NCBI GenBank assembly: GCA_002205965.3
Contig: NADL03000214.1
Span: 24,414-88,413 of the forward strand
DNA from: Kappaphycus alvarezii
Taxonomy: Eukaryota; Rhodophyta; Florideophyceae; Gigartinales; Solieriaceae
DNA: 64,000 nt
Direction: 5' to 3'
Shown: positions 1 through 11,653 of the stretch, piece after piece
Position numbering within the stretch: the stretch's first letter is position 1
Layout: the number at the start of each line of letters is the position of its first letter
Translations under genes and position numbers: made by a program
The notes under the pieces: model-generated
What the model saw: the letters and a program-made list of their open reading frames with translations, nothing else
Databases searched by the model: none
Told to the model about the DNA's origin: nothing

Positions 1-560
1 ATCAAGCGCTGCATCCTTCAACGAATCCCCTGCAGACTTTATGCGCGGCCAGACATAATGGCAACGGGCGCAGCTGGTGGCACCGACTCCTTGGTCACCG
101 ATTAATTTGATGTCACTTTTGTGGGTCCGCTCGCCCATTCTCATTTTTAGAATGAGGACCCCCAAGCCGCTTTACTACCTTAACCGCAGCCCACGCTGAA
201 AAGTTACAGAAATATCAGGAGGTTATGACCGGAACACCCTGCAGCAGGCCGTTCCCCGTTCTTATCCCCGCGCTCGGAGGTTGGCACCCGTAAGCGTTCC
301 AAACTACCACGTAAGGGGCACGGAAGGCCGTCACCGAGCCCCGACTAATTCTCTGGGGTAAATGATATTTTACATGAATGACACTGCCGCGTTGATGGAA
401 ACTTCCGACATCATCTTACTCCTGGAATCAGCCTTCTTTGCTCCCATTCCTTCTCCACTCCCCCTTATTTGGCTACAGATATTACAAAGACTCGTTTGTT
501 ACGTCCAACAGATCCCATCGCGCAAGTACAACTACACATGAAGTCCAACCCAGAAGATTA
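1..560 (+). pseudogene. LINE E 3' fragment, restriction-like endonuclease domain (copy 1)
   Basis: Broken frames give ARPDIMATGAAGGTD, then after an in-frame stop FDVTFVGPLAHSHF, and further on a region ending ALGGWHP. The order matches the C-terminal end of LINE A (RPDIQAMGSSGGTD, DVTFVNPLAPS, STLG-HP). In RLE-type non-LTR elements the PD...D pair forms the catalytic core of the endonuclease that nicks the target. The upstream part is outside the window but visible in copy 2. Several stops and frameshifts make it inactive. The 3' limit is approximate. Confidence 0.6.
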
Positions 561-599
561 TATTCTGCCATTGATTGATGAAAGAAAGTGGGGGTAAGC

Positions 600-1330
600 T
601 CCAACAGTAGTTCATGCCTTCCAATGGCAAGATATGTTCTCTACGAATCTCACCCGGAATGACTCCGCTCCCGCAACCATTCGTCCACCACCATTCCTCC
701 ACATCCACTACTTTTCAAAGACTTCTTTCCCCCGCAGAGCTCTATGAAGGCCGTTTCTACCAACGCATTCCATTCTGCTCCCTGAAACCACCTATAACTA
801 TCCAGGATACTGGTTTCGTAAACCACCTGATCCTTCAAGCCAACTCCTTCGGTTGGAGTTCTTCCGGTCGCCGCCGCCGTTTTCGCAGCAGGCCTCTTGT
901 TTCTCCTAGCTTCCATTTTTGTTTTTCCTCTTGCAATCGCCCCATTACTTCTCGCTTTTGTTTCATTGCCAGGAGCCATCGGTAAACATATTCCCGCTCT
1001 CCCAATGGAACTCAAACTTTCACAGCGTATATCTCCTGCTTCTGCCACACACTCCTATCACATCTGTACTCAAAAGCAGCCTCAAATACCTTCTCACCCC
1101 TGCCGTCACTCTTCCGAATCTCGTTCTGTTAAATTCCCAATGAAGTGATAAGCTGGGCTTCTGCTTCCATCTTCTCCCTCCAACGTAACGCGTCGGGAGC
1201 CTCCTGCTAGGTTCTCGCCCACTCTGCCTTTAGACTCATGTTGGTCGCCGCCTCTATCTGAAGCTACCACTCCCACTTTCCCTCCGGATAACCTCTTCCT
1301 TTCGGCAGATCGCTAATTTCGCCTCTCTTT
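600..1330. other. unassigned block within the direct repeat
   Basis: Short plus-strand open frames (614-985, 897-1148) cover this stretch. One includes a hydrophobic run (FLLASIFVFPLAIAPLLLAF) that could be a membrane segment. The same block recurs at 10560-11290 with frame-changing indels, for example a T-run length change near 10875, so coding is not conserved between the copies. I recognise no domain. Confidence 0.3.
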
Positions 1331-1633
1331 CTCGAGAGGCACCAAGGAATCGGACTCATTGAGGTTTGCTGCTGCAGAGGTGCTTGGTCAGTCCGACCCA
1401 GACTCCCAGTTGTCCTTCTCAGACTCGGTACTGCATCTCCATGTCCCTTTTATCTCCAGGGGTCAAAACTTCCTAAGAGCGGTGACGGCGGAGAAACATA
1501 ATCACAATTTCCTCCGCCGAGACCGACGGACGGGCAGCTCCTTGTCTCTGCCACCAGTCGTACTGAAAGCCAGCCTCAGTCACTGGCGTGCTGATAATAC
1601 CAATGGGTATGACTCCTAGCGAAGGACGAAACC

Positions 1634-2326
1634 CTACCGCTCCCCAGCGAATGATAGATGTTGGGAAAGAGGCGTGAGGAAGATCCTGCCGAGACAGGGG
1701 GTGCGTGGGGGCTCAAGATTTTGTACGGGCAGACGGGGTCTCCGACCGGTATCACCGGAACGCTGGCATGATCTGCTCGGGAGGTTCCCGCTTTGATTAG
1801 GCGGAGGAGATGATAATAACGGGTCGGTAATGGGCCGAGGGTCCAAGCTGGTTTCGACATCGGGGGAAGGATCAGTGTTTTGTCGGATGGTGGCGCCTGA
1901 GTTCAGCGCGGCTGAGGGTTGATGATCTGGGCGTGCTTGTTGGATAGTGCAATGACCATTGAAGTTGTAGTAGTCTGCGAGTGAAAAGTGTGGAAAGCAA
2001 GTCAGTGTAAGTCTCACTTGGAATTTAGAATTTGGAGATGGCGGAACAAGGATGATTATTTAACTTACGGTAATGCTCGATGTAGGTAGTAACGGCCGGT
2101 AGATGAATGTGGGAGGCTTGATTGCGGCGATCATGCGTGGAAGTTGGTTGGTGATTGGGGGTGGGGGGAAGATTCAGAGTGGAAAACTCGCCAGGAGTAG
2201 AGTGGCGATCGGGTGAGGGATGTGCTTGAGATTGGAGATGCGGATAAATAGTAGGTTGGGAAGGAGGATTGGTGGTCGGTTGGGCCGGGGGATTGTCATA
2301 GACTATTCGAGGGCGAGGGTGTTCAT
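1634..2326 (-). pseudogene. Pro/Ser-rich spliced gene, broken copy 1
   Basis: Minus-strand copy of the gene at 11654-12300. The intron is preserved (1975-2068: GTAAGT donor at 2068, CTGAC branch-like motif, CGCAG acceptor at 1975) and exon 2 still reads YYNFNGHCTIQQARPDHQPS. One G is missing just after the ATG equivalent (near 2320: GAGGGTGTTCAT, against GAGGGTGGTTCAT in copy 2), which shifts the start out of frame. Exon 2 has further indels that change the C terminus. Function unknown; the protein is low-complexity Pro/Ser/Thr/Gln-rich. Confidence 0.55.
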
Positions 2327-2399
2327 GGCAACGGGCGTAAGAAGAAGAAGGAAAGAGGCCGAGAGGAATAGACAAGAAAGTGTTCTGAAAAGGAGTGAA

Positions 2400-3190
2400 G
2401 TGTGCGGCGTGGAATGACTTGAGTGGTAATGACGGAAAGAGCGTGCAAAGCAGGGGTTTGAGGTAGAGAAGATGAAAACGGATCAGATTCGGTGGCTGCT
2501 TTGAAGCGGCAAAGCTGTTTATGACGCGGAGGTGCTTTTCAAGTCCTGATTGGTTTTTTGGTTAGGGTAAAGGTCGAGATGTAGGGAGCTGCTGGTAGGT
2601 GTGGAGGAGAGCTTGGGTCCGTGTAAGGAGAGATAGAGAGGAGTAACGACAGTAGGAGTAGTGTGGACGACGATTGAAAATGATGATAATGATAATATTG
2701 ATGAAGAGGAAAGGAGGAGCGGATGGATCGGGGGTGGGTGCGGACGTTGGAAAGAGTGACGGTTGGTCCGGCGAAAAGAGGTAAAAGCTAAGCGGTAGAA
2801 AGAGATAGATGTGAGCAAAGGGAAATTGTCACGGGCGAAGGCACGATACTGTCGTCAGGGGAAGGTAGCAAAACAACACAACACTTGACTCCCTCGGTGA
2901 CGTGGTTACACCTTGGCCTGCTTGATGTGGAGGCTCGCCAAAGCATTGGATAGCGCCTCAGATCACAGTGTGACTGGCCACACCCAAACTGTAGCACTGC
3001 CAATCAGTGGAAAGTACTGCACAAACGAAGTGTTTTCCCTTAGATATGCATTGTGATCACATGCAGCTCGAAGCGTCCGTGCGACGTCATCATTGATAGC
3101 GCCGAACGGACACTTCGAGCTCATTACTGTACCACGACCATATGTTTCAAATATTAAGCACCCCACATTTCCCCGCTGTAGTACGATAAG
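2400..3190. other. gene-poor interval, duplicated
   Basis: Minus-strand short frames (2519-2818, 2788-3003, 2963-3166) are Ser/Pro-rich or contain CPFGAINDDVARTLRAACDH. They are matched in copy 2 (12514-13147), where the first two fuse into one 143-residue frame. They might be 5' untranslated or upstream-exon sequence of the minus-strand gene, but I see no consistent splice model. Confidence 0.25.
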
Positions 3191-3375
3191 CAGTCATTGT
3201 CCTAATTTGGCGTTAATTTGGAAAGCTACTGGAAGATTTGCCAACCCGCTGTATGGGAATCGGGGTAGCCCCTCCCGGGCCACAGTAGCCAATCTCCAAG
3301 TTGATCCCCCAGTCTCCCGGAGCGAGGCTACCTTTCAATCCTTGGCTTCTCTTCATCCCCCGCCCCCCATTCCAA

Positions 3376-4053
3376 TCACTCCCATGCCCCCTCACTGTTT
3401 GCCTCCGGCGCTAAAGTTCTCGGTCTCGGATGTCCTCCACATTCAACCTCTGTCCCAGCATGCGCAATTTGGCTACCGAATCCTGCCGCTTGCATCGCTG
3501 TCCCATATTGCAAGGTTCTCGTCTGGACTGGAAACAAATCCACCGATACGAGCTCATTTCTCGTGTGCTCCATGTACGGAAGACACCAGCTTCTCTTGAC
3601 AAATGATGCCCCGTGCATACGCATGAACAGCCCGGATCCAGGGATCGTACTCGAAGACGTCTTGAGGCTCTTCACACCAATTCTATTCGGCATTACCGGA
3701 GGCACCCCTACTGCTGCACCACTTGTCGCTGTATTCCAATTCAGATTCCCTTTAGACCCAGATGGATTCCCAGACCCTTTATTTTGCAATGATATTGGAC
3801 CAATAGTGGAAACAACGGAGGAGCTTGGGACCGAAGAGGTCGCGACAGCTGAAACAGGATGTGTTGTATTGTACGTATTTTTGTCCAATTGCTGCGGTAT
3901 CATTACTAACCCAAATCTGGGGTAGCCGTACTGAGTTGCCTTCTCGCAAACGTCATCGTGATTGATGTGAACCAAGGCGTAATTTGAAGGGCTGCGTTGT
4001 TCGAACGGTCTTGCTGGACAGAAATACTTGGAGACTCTGGAGTGCATCATCAT
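3376..4053 (-). CDS. putative 225-aa protein fragment, unknown
   Basis: An open minus-strand frame beginning MMMHSRVSKYFCPARPFEQ. Residues about 22-50 (SNYALVHINHDDVCEKA...) look faintly like the RNP1 half of an RRM, followed by a Ser/Thr/Asn/Gly-rich linker. The last 20-odd codons run into the direct repeat and LINE B sequence, so the C terminus is chimeric or artefactual. A second coding-looking frame lies upstream at 4161-4391. Both could be exons of one host gene, but no clean splice pair was found. Confidence 0.35.
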   Translation of the reverse strand: MMMHSRVSKYFCPARPFEQRSPSNYALVHINHDDVCEKATQYGYPRFGLVMIPQQLDKNTYNTTHPVSAVATSSVPSSSVVSTIGPISLQNKGSGNPSGSKGNLNWNTATSGAAVGVPPVMPNRIGVKSLKTSSSTIPGSGLFMRMHGASFVKRSWCLPYMEHTRNELVSVDLFPVQTRTLQYGTAMQAAGFGSQIAHAGTEVECGGHPRPRTLAPEANSEGAWE

Positions 4054-4160
4054 TGACCATCAATATTTGGCGGTATTTTTAGAAACGAGTTGGAGCCTGG
4101 GTCGGATCTTGCGTGAGTGTCACCATGTTTTGTGAGGGAAGATTCTGATGGTGCACGATT

Positions 4161-4391
4161 CTAACATTGAACAGAACGAGCTAGATCTGGGATAGCCACC
4201 ATAACACCACGATTGGCGGCAAAAGCAAGGCAATTGTGGTACGATGTAGAACCAGGGAGATATAATGGATTGCCGCTCTTTAAGAGTGTATTAATCTCGC
4301 CTTGAGTGCCTTCGATACGTTCCAATCTTTCTTTGACGTCGTCAGGGGTCCTCCAACTGACGGAAGTAGTGTGGATATGATTTGATGAGTG
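4161..4391 (-). other. possible exon of the same minus-strand gene
   Basis: Open frame with good coding character: WRTPDDVKERLERIEGTQGE followed by a segment containing ANRGVMVAIPDLARS and a stop at 4161. A possible acceptor (CGTCAG) lies just before the TGG codon. The motif RGVMVAIPDLARS resembles RFGLVMIPQQLDK in the next frame downstream, hinting at repeated units. Unidentified. Confidence 0.3.
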
Positions 4392-4399
4392 TTAATTGT

Positions 4400-5385
4400 T
4401 GCATAGAATTGTATATCTACTGTCAAAGCAATTGTTTAGAGAAAAAGGGCTGGGAGACGGTTGAAGATCATGCATAAGGCTGTTGGCATCGGGCATGCCT
4501 CGGTTCAGGTACTGATTCGTGTCAGAATGGCTCGACTTTGGACATGGGCTTCCATAACTGGCGGTGATGTGGTTGAAAAAGGCGATGTTCCGGGCGGTGG
4601 GTTGCAGAACATGCTTGCAGAAGCTTCAAGAGAACTGCTTTGTAGACGCCACTCCTAAATGATACATATCATTACACAGGTCACAGCTGTTTGTCGAAGT
4701 CCGAGTGGGTCGGGGAGCCAGGCGTATGACCAACCTCAGACGATCCCCGCCCTCCATTCTTTCAACAATGCAGAGATCGTCGGAACAGCAGACACCCTCC
4801 AAAACGCAGCCTCATTCCATCATCAATTTTCGCCCAGTTCTAAAGACATACTCACAGCTCACATTCAGGGGGAATGTTAGGGATAAATGGATTGGTTCAC
4901 TTAGTTGACCTGATAACAGCAATCGCAGACGAGGCCTAATTCGGGCAGCCACTAAATACCTGAGAACGGAGGTTTCCTGGAGTATATGCACTTTTAAGTT
5001 GTGGCCTTAGGTGCCCCCAAAGCCTCGGAATGTTTGGGATAGTTTACTATGTGCGGAACACACACATTCATGTGAAAGCACACATACCAGTACGGTTACG
5101 GCCCGACCTCAGCGAATCACTGGCAACTGCTTTGCGTGAAGCATCTCGGCATGTCGACAAGTCCATACTGACGCCGCAAAGATCTTCACTAGAGCGATCT
5201 TGCTTCCCTCAGTGATGCTTCCCAATACCTCCGCTCCATCAAGCCGTGACTCGAACTATAAAATCAAGACCCAATCAGCGAATGAAAAATGAGGGAACGG
5301 CTTCAGCTATGAAACAAGGGACAGTTCCAGATGTTGTGAGAAAACGCTCTAATCACGCTACTTCCAGAGAAGAGACATCCCCAAC
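4400..5385. other. no recognisable gene
   Basis: Only short uncorrelated frames on both strands. No RT, endonuclease, LTR or RNA-gene signature was seen. Probably decayed repeat or intergenic sequence. Confidence 0.4.
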
Positions 5386-5660
5386 GTCCGAGAACAGAAG
5401 CTGGCCAACTTCCGACCCGCCACAAAGCCAGCAAGAGAAGACGCCTTTGCAAAAGGTTCTCTGGAAAACAATGGGATAGACCGGATATATCTTCCAAGAG
5501 TAAAACACCCAAACCTTTTACCCCTTTGGAAAAGCGGTGTATGCCTTCGGTTCATTAGTTTTCGTACCGGTAACAAAAGCTGTGGCCGACGCTCTTCGAG
5601 CAAGGCACCCTCAGGCCGTTGGAGACTACAAGGATCGCTTCGCACCTACAACTGGTCTTC
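5386..5660 (+). repeat. dispersed block D, copy 1 (split by a LINE A tail)
   Basis: Shares with 9470-9690 the sequence encoding AFGSLVF-P-TKAVADALRA and the flanking text around AAAAGCGGTGTATGCCTTCG. In this copy a 67-bp LINE A tail (5456-5522) sits inside the block; in copy 2 the site is empty, so the empty-site allele is visible in the same window. Confidence 0.7.
5456..5522 (+). mobile_element. LINE A 3'-tail micro-insertion 1 (67 bp)
   Basis: Matches the last ~60 bases of LINE A (CTGGAAAAC-ATGGGATAGA ... AAAACACCCAAACC). Flanked by CCTTTGCAAAAG (5444-5455) and CCTTTGGAAAAG (5523-5534), a 12-bp target duplication with one mismatch. The empty site is at about 9530. This is extreme 5' truncation during target-primed reverse transcription; no poly(A) tail is present. 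Confidence 0.8.
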
Positions 5661-5872
5661 GACTCTTCATCGCTCTCTCTTCTCACGAGGTTCATGGCAG
5701 AGGCCCAGATTCGACAACTACCGGCCCCTACAACCCTCTCGACCTCACCCTCAAATGACAACCGAACCGGCAGAGAAAGGGACCCCGCATTTCTACACCA
5801 CCTGGTATCTTTGCTTTCCTCTTGGTGCCGAGGCGCAGAGCTTTACCTCAACCCGAGCACGCAGTTACACTT

Positions 5873-5942
5873 GCGGTTGTCTGGAAAACCATGGGATAGA
5901 TCGGATACATCTTCCAAGAGTAAAACACCCAAACCTTTCTCC
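5873..5942 (+). mobile_element. LINE A 3'-tail micro-insertion 2
   Basis: Contains TGCGGTTGTCTGGAAAACC and the rest of the LINE A 3' end up to CACCCAAACCTTTC. No clear target duplication was found, so it may be older or rearranged. Confidence 0.65.
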
Positions 5943-5949
5943 TTTCGAG

Positions 5950-8900
5950 AAAGGCTACTTCTGTGGAAAAAGCGCTACGTGAACAGTTCAACAAGGTCTA
6001 CGGCCAGCCCTCCAGCCCCGGTACCCAACCCCAGAGCCCATCTCCGCCCTCTCGCTCAGCTCCATCCGAGAACAACCGCCCCCGCCCAGTCACTCCTGAC
6101 ACAGTACACCAAACCGCTAAGCACAGCCATCCTGAACCCCTCCGTCTAACGAAGATACGGAAATGACCCCCAACCTAGCCGCCCGCCTGGTCATCTCCAG
6201 GCGCCCCACCCTTGCCCAGATTAAAGTCATCTCTTGGAATCGGGGAAAACGTTTGGGTGTTTTACTGTTGGAAGATATTTCCGACCTATCCCATGGTTTT
6301 CCAGACAACCGCAATCGACTCAAAAAGGGTATACCTACAGCGTAATGGGGAAGGAACTACGCTTCCCAAAATCTCTTGGAATCTCAACGGTCTCTCAACC
6401 TCCACTCTCCCTCTTTGGTCCCTTCTTCACCATACTATTCTAGACGTCCTCATTTTGAGCGAAACCCGCTCTGACGCTACACCCGCTATCCGATCTCTCT
6501 GGCCGAACTCCTCAGTGTTCCAAATACCCTCGCATCGTTCCTGCTTTACAGCCCCTCTCCGCGGAGGTGTAATCCTTGCAGTACGCCCTGGTATCTCTTC
6601 GTACACCAAGATGGTACATAATGAGCATCACACGCTTTCCAACTCGTTACTCCAAATGCTCACTGTCATCCTTCCAAACAACCTCTACATAACCGCCGTC
6701 TATGCTAGCCCGACTTGCCCCTCGACCCCAATCTACACCGCTCTTCGCCGCTGCATTCTACTATCGGGCCCCCATGCTCTTATCATGGGTGACTTCAATG
6801 CCCGGGCCCCTGCCTGCGACAAAACTCTGAACCCCCGGGGACGAGCTCTCCTCAATGCCCTCCAAGGCTCCCGCTTCACTGTTTTTGTTCCCCTGGCCCT
6901 ACGTTCCAGGCTCGTTGCTTCAACGCTTTTAGCACCCCAGACGTTGCCATATTTACCAGCCCGCTCCATTGCAACCTCGCTAACAGGCATTGGATTGCTT
7001 CTTCTGACCATATCCCCATCATGGCCTCTTCCGCTGCTGGAACCCTACCCAGATCGCATACACCCCCTCGCCGTATCACGAAATCTCTCCTCTCCAACCA
7101 AAATCATCAAGCAAAAGTTACCCAACAGTACTCCTCAACTCTGCCTCCCATTATGGAGCGTCTTTAGACCTGCACCCCTGAAAGCGCCCGAGAAGTCTAC
7201 CATCAAGCAACTGAGGCCTTTAGAGCTCGGTGGCAAAGCATCGCACAACGTCGCCCTCGCCGCTACAAGCCATTCTGGTTCCGGACTCTCGATGCACTTT
7301 CCTCCCGACGAAACAAGGCATACCGACGCTTCAAAAGCAATCCCTGTCCTCAGTCCAGACTCGAATATGAACGCCTCCGGGACCTGGTCCGCAACGAGGC
7401 TCGACGTGAAAAACGGCTTCTCCAACGCCAAACCCGCGTCCGCTTACAAACGACCCACCTTGGTGCCCTCGCCTCCGCGATCGCCGCTGACCGACTCAAC
7501 TCCGCCCGAAGGCACACCGACGTCCTTAGCTCCGGCCGCCAGCTACCCCCAAAAGACTTCACCACGTTTATGCAATCTGCCTGCGACCAAAACCAACCAG
7601 CAATCGCTGTTGAAGCATTCGCTCCGCCCCCACACTTCAAGAAGGCACTCCACACCCACGTTCAACGAGCCCCACGGAACAAAGCAGTCGGCCCAGACGG
7701 CGTCCATGTTGAAATGCTTAAGGTTAATACGGCTTTGTCGGACGCTCTCCTTAACACGTGGTGGTAAGCTATCGGACGAACGCGGCAAAATCCCGAGGAG
7801 TGGTCCACAGGGCTACTGGTTTAAGTCCACAAAAGAGGGGATCAACTCCGCCCTTAGAATTATAGACCACTGTGTCTCCTTTCGCACATCCGGAAAACTA
7901 TTGAAGGCGCTCTCTCTTTACTCGTTCTCCCACAATTCCCCATCCAACCCTTTCAATACGGTTTACAACCCTCTGTAAGCCCCCTTCATGCCCTCATCTC
8001 AGCCGACTCCGCTATTCGCCAAAAACGCAATTGGATCGCGGTCCTCGACCTCACCCAAGCCAACGACAGAGTGGACCGCAACATCCTCCTCCAAGATTGC
8101 TGCCGCCATCTCCCCCCACCCTTTCCCGCCATGCTCTCTGCGTGCTTAGGACCACTCCTCGTCCGAACGAACGGAGAAGCAACTGATACTACAGCTGTAC
8201 TCCTGCTCGGAGTAATGCAAAGCTCTTTTCTCTCCACGACTCTCTTTCTCTTATCTATCAGTAACCTACCGGTCATCCTCCACTCTATTCCCCGCACTCC
8301 TGCATACCAAACCTCTCTCTCCCCTGCAAACTTGTCGTGACGACGTCCTTCTCCACTGTTCCTCCCTCCCTCTCCTGCAGTAGCTCTTGCATAGGTGCAA
8401 ATCTGGGCCTCTTCCCGCAACATTCCGCGGAAACGACAGAAGTGTCCCTCCTCCCCCCGCGCCCCCTGCACCCAACTGAGATCTGCACACTCGCTGGCCA
8501 GCCTCTCCCCGTGGTGCAATCAGCGGTCTACCGTGGTACCATACTAACCCCTGTTGGAATCGAGCCAGACGAGAACATTTGCCATGCGATAGCAGCCGTC
8601 ACTGCCTCCACCTACCCCATCCGCTCTGCTGCACTCTCCTCCGATTCACGCCCGGCCCACGCCAACCACGTGCTACATACTTTCGTTCGCAGCAGATACC
8701 TATGAGCTGCGTTCCTATTGCGTGATATAACGGCTCTCTCAATTGCTGATTAAAACGCACAACGAAGGCTGTTTTGGAACAATCCGTATATGATGCAACA
8801 TACACCGAACACGTCTGGCCCGCATCCGGTGTTTGTAGACTCCTAGATCTCCCAACGGTACTGCTCTACCACGCCCATCGCTTCACCACCAAACTCCGCC

Positions 8901-9460
8901 AGCTGAGCACCTCTCCTCACAGCCCCGTCGCCCCTAGCCATTCGCTCCCTCCAGCACCTCTTTACCTTCGGGACTGACACCATTGTCCACCGTGCCATGA
9001 ACATCCAGCTCGACCGGGCCACCTGCCGACATACTTCCGCCAATCTTGGAACCCTCCTCCTTCCTCCCTCCCACTCCCGCCTACTTCCCGCCATCCGCCG
9101 CCCGTATCCACAATCGGCGAATTCCCCACCTCTTTAATCTCTCATGTGCTTCATGGTCACCGTAGAAGACTCCTTCTTCGCTGGTTCTTGCAATGGCTCC
9201 CGTTCTAACACCGTCGCTCTAGCACTCCAGAAGGCAACCCCCATCACCTCCACAGTTCTCTCAAACTGCTTCGCCATTCATCGCTCTCCCGTCGACAACT
9301 CCAAAGGCTTTACACCGTCCTCACTCCCTTCGTTACGTATAAGCAACTTAGTGATTAGACCTCAGGGGCAGCCCCAATGCTACGGCCCACGTCGGCCCCT
9401 TGTTGGGGGTCCCTTCTTCAATAAACGTTCACCCCACCTCCCACTGACCTCACTGCTTTC
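5950..9460 (+). pseudogene. decayed LINE with APE-type endonuclease and RT
   Basis: A Pro/Ser-rich stretch (about 5963-6166) is followed by an endonuclease/exonuclease/phosphatase-type domain: ISWNLNG at 6371-6391, then LILSETRSD, ITAVYASP and IMGDFNARAP (about 6780-6815). The RT follows: NKAVGPDGVHVEMLK (7680-7725), RPLRIIDHC (about 7850), an LDLTQANDRVDR-like motif carrying the first catalytic Asp (about 8047-8080), and a degraded GV-QSSFLS motif (about 8210). The expected YADD box near 8335 is damaged by a small deletion. Many frameshifts; a possible polyadenylation signal AATAAA lies near 9420. It was also hit by a LINE A tail at 6242-6370. Confidence 0.75.
6242..6370 (-). mobile_element. 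LINE A 3'-tail micro-insertion 3 (129 bp)
   Basis: Inverted copy of the LINE A terminus (reads GGGAAAACGTTTGGGTG ... CTTCCCAAA on the plus strand). Flanked by a perfect 13-bp target duplication ATCTCTTGGAATC (6229-6241 and 6371-6383). It lies at the first residues of the APE endonuclease (KVISWN|...|ISWNLNG). Insert plus duplication is 142 bp, so it also shifts the frame. Confidence 0.9.
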
Positions 9461-9469
9461 ACAGTCTAG

Positions 9470-9690
9470 ACAGCCCCAACGTCCCGAGAGCAGAAGCAGG
9501 CCAACTTCCGACCCGCCACGAAGCCAGCCAGAGAAAACTCCTTTGGAAAAGCGGTGTATGCCTTCGGTTCATTAGTTTTCCTACCGGAAACAAAAGCTGT
9601 GGCCGACGCTCTTCGAGCAAGGCACCCGCAGGCCCTTGGAGACGACAAGGACCACTTCGTGCCTCCCAATGAATTCCCTGCTTTCGCAAC
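9470..9690 (+). repeat. dispersed block D, copy 2 (empty site)
   Basis: Same block as 5386-5660 without the LINE A tail; encodes AFGSLVFLPETKAVADALRA. Unknown origin. Confidence 0.65.
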
Positions 9691-9738
9691 AATCGACAAG
9701 GTTGAAGTGCTGCGGGCGGTTCTTTTTTTTGAACTTTG

Positions 9739-9785
9739 CGAGATTTTGAGATAGTTCGAATTTATCTTCCAAAAGTAAAACACCC
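9739..9785 (+). mobile_element. degenerate LINE A tail
   Basis: TTATCTTCCAAAAGTAAAAC within this stretch resembles the LINE A terminus (ATATCTTCCAAGAGTAAAAC) but the sides have diverged. An older insertion is likely. Confidence 0.4.
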
Positions 9786-9789
9786 TATT

Positions 9790-10560
9790 GTAAGGAGACG
9801 CGTCCAGTGCTTTGCAAGAATCCACGTGTACGGTAATGCTGCCCCCACTGCTTCCCACCACCATCGACGCAGTTTCTACCCTGAATTTGGTACGAGGGAC
9901 GTATTATTTAGGTCGTACAGTAAAATCATCGCCAGTAAACTGCTCCATCTGGAGAATCAAGCGCTGCATCCTTCAACGAATCCCCTGCAGACTTTATGCG
10001 CGGCCAGACATAATGGCAACGGGCGCAGCTGGTGGCACCGACTCCTTGGTCACCGATTAATTTGATGTCACTTTTGTGGGTCCGCTCGCCCATTCTCATT
10101 TTAGAATGAGGACCCCCAAGCCGCTTTACTACCTTAACCGCAGCCCACGCTGAAAAGTTACAGAAATATCAGGAGGTTATGACCGGAACACCCTGCAGCA
10201 GGCCGTTCCCCGTTCTTATCCCCGCGCTCGGAGGTTGGCACCCGTAAGCGTTCCAAACTACCACGTAAGGGGCACGGAAGGCCGTCACCCGAGCCCCCGA
10301 CTAATTCTCTGGGGTAAATGATATTTTACATGAATGACACTGCCGCGTTGATGGAAACTTCCGACATCATCTTACTCCTGGAATCAGCCTTCTTTGCTCC
10401 CATTCCTTCTCCACTCCCCCTTATTTGGCTACAGATATTACAAAGACTCGTTTGTTACGTCCAACAGATCCCATCGCGCAAGTACAACTACACATGAAGT
10501 CCAACCCAGAAGATTATATTCTGCCATTGATTGATGAAAGAAAGTGGGGGTAAGCTCCAA
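9790..10560 (+). pseudogene. LINE E 3' region, restriction-like endonuclease (copy 2)
   Basis: Upstream of the shared repeat it adds RSYSKIIASKLLHLENQA (about 9910-9965), equivalent to the RHDR..LAKDLATAA helix region of LINE A. Then come ARPDIMATGAAGGTD, a stop, FDVTFVGPLAHSHF and a C-terminal region with ALGGWHP. This is the C-terminal half of an RLE-type LINE protein, inactive through stops and frameshifts. No RT part of E is in the window. Confidence 0.6.
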
Positions 10561-11290
10561 CAGTAGTTCATGCCTTCCAATGGCAAGATATGTTCTCTAC
10601 GAATCTCACCCGGAATGACTCCGCTCCCGCAACCATTCGTCCACCACCATTCCTCCACATCCACTACTTTTCAAAGACTTCTTTCCCCCGCAGAGCTCTA
10701 TGAAGGCCGTTTCTACCAACGCATTCCATTCTGCTCCCTGAAACCACCTATAACTATCCAGGATACTGGTTTCGTAAACCACCCTGATCCTTCAAGCCAA
10801 CTCCTTCGGTTGGAGTTCTTCCGGTCGCCGCCGCCGTTTTCGCAGCAGGCCTCTTGTTTCTCCTAGCTTCCATTTTTTTTTTCCTCTTGCAATCGCCCCA
10901 TTACTTCTCGCTTTTGTTTCATTGCCAGGAGCCATCGGTAAACATATTCCCGCTCTCCCAATGGAACTCAAACTTTCACAGCGTAATCTCCTGCTTCTGC
11001 CACACACTCCTATCACATCTGTACTCAAAAGCAGCCTCAAATACCTTCTCACCCCTGCCGTCACTCTTCCGAATCTCGTTCTGTTAAATTCCCAATGAAG
11101 TGATAAGCTGGGGCTTCTGCTTCCATCTTCTCCCTCCAACGTAACGCGTCGGGAGCCTCCTGCTAGGTTCTCGCCCACTCTGCCTTTAGACTCATGTTGG
11201 TCGCCGCCTCTATCTGAAGCTACCACTCCCACTTTCCCTCCGGATAACCTCTTCCTTTCGGCAGATCGCTAATTTCGCCTCTCTTTCTCG
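10560..11290. other. unassigned block, copy 2
   Basis: Equivalent to 600-1330, with different frame lengths because of small indels. No recognised domain. Confidence 0.3.
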
Positions 11291-11653
11291 AGAGGCAACC
11301 AAGGAATCGGACTCATTGAGGTTTGCTGCTGCAGAGGTGTTTGGTCAGTCCGACCCAGACTCCCAGTTGTCCTTCTCAGACTCGGTACTGCATCTCCATG
11401 CTCCCTTTTATCTCCAGGGGTCAAAGTACTTCCTAAGAGCGGTGACGGCGGAGAAACATAATCACAACATCCTCCGCCGAGACCTGACGGACCGGGCAGC
11501 TCCTTGCCTTTGCAACCAGTCTTACTACCGAAGCCAGCCTCAGTCATGGCGTGCTGATAATACCAATGTCGGGTATGACTCCTAGCGAAGGACAAACCCC
11601 TACCGCTCCCGCAGCGAATGATGGATGCTGGGAAATAGGACGTGAGGAAGATC

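Larger units (their letters stand above)
1..3435. repeat. 3.4-kb direct repeat, copy 1
   Basis: Nearly identical to 9956-13415, the first bases of the window matching base 9956 onward, with scattered single-base changes and small indels. It contains the 3' end of LINE E, an unassigned block (about 600-1320), a spliced minus-strand Pro/Ser-rich gene and, from about 3190, the start of LINE B sequence. Similarity stops after TCGGATGTCC at 3435: copy 2 continues as LINE B, copy 1 changes to unrelated sequence. The repeat probably extends left of the window, so its true left end is not visible. Confidence 0.93.

Noticed and set aside
6212..7978. A single intact 588-aa protein spanning this frame
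   Set aside because: The start lies upstream of a LINE A tail insertion that shifts the frame, and homology to endonuclease and RT changes frame several times, so the open frame is fortuitous over a pseudogene.
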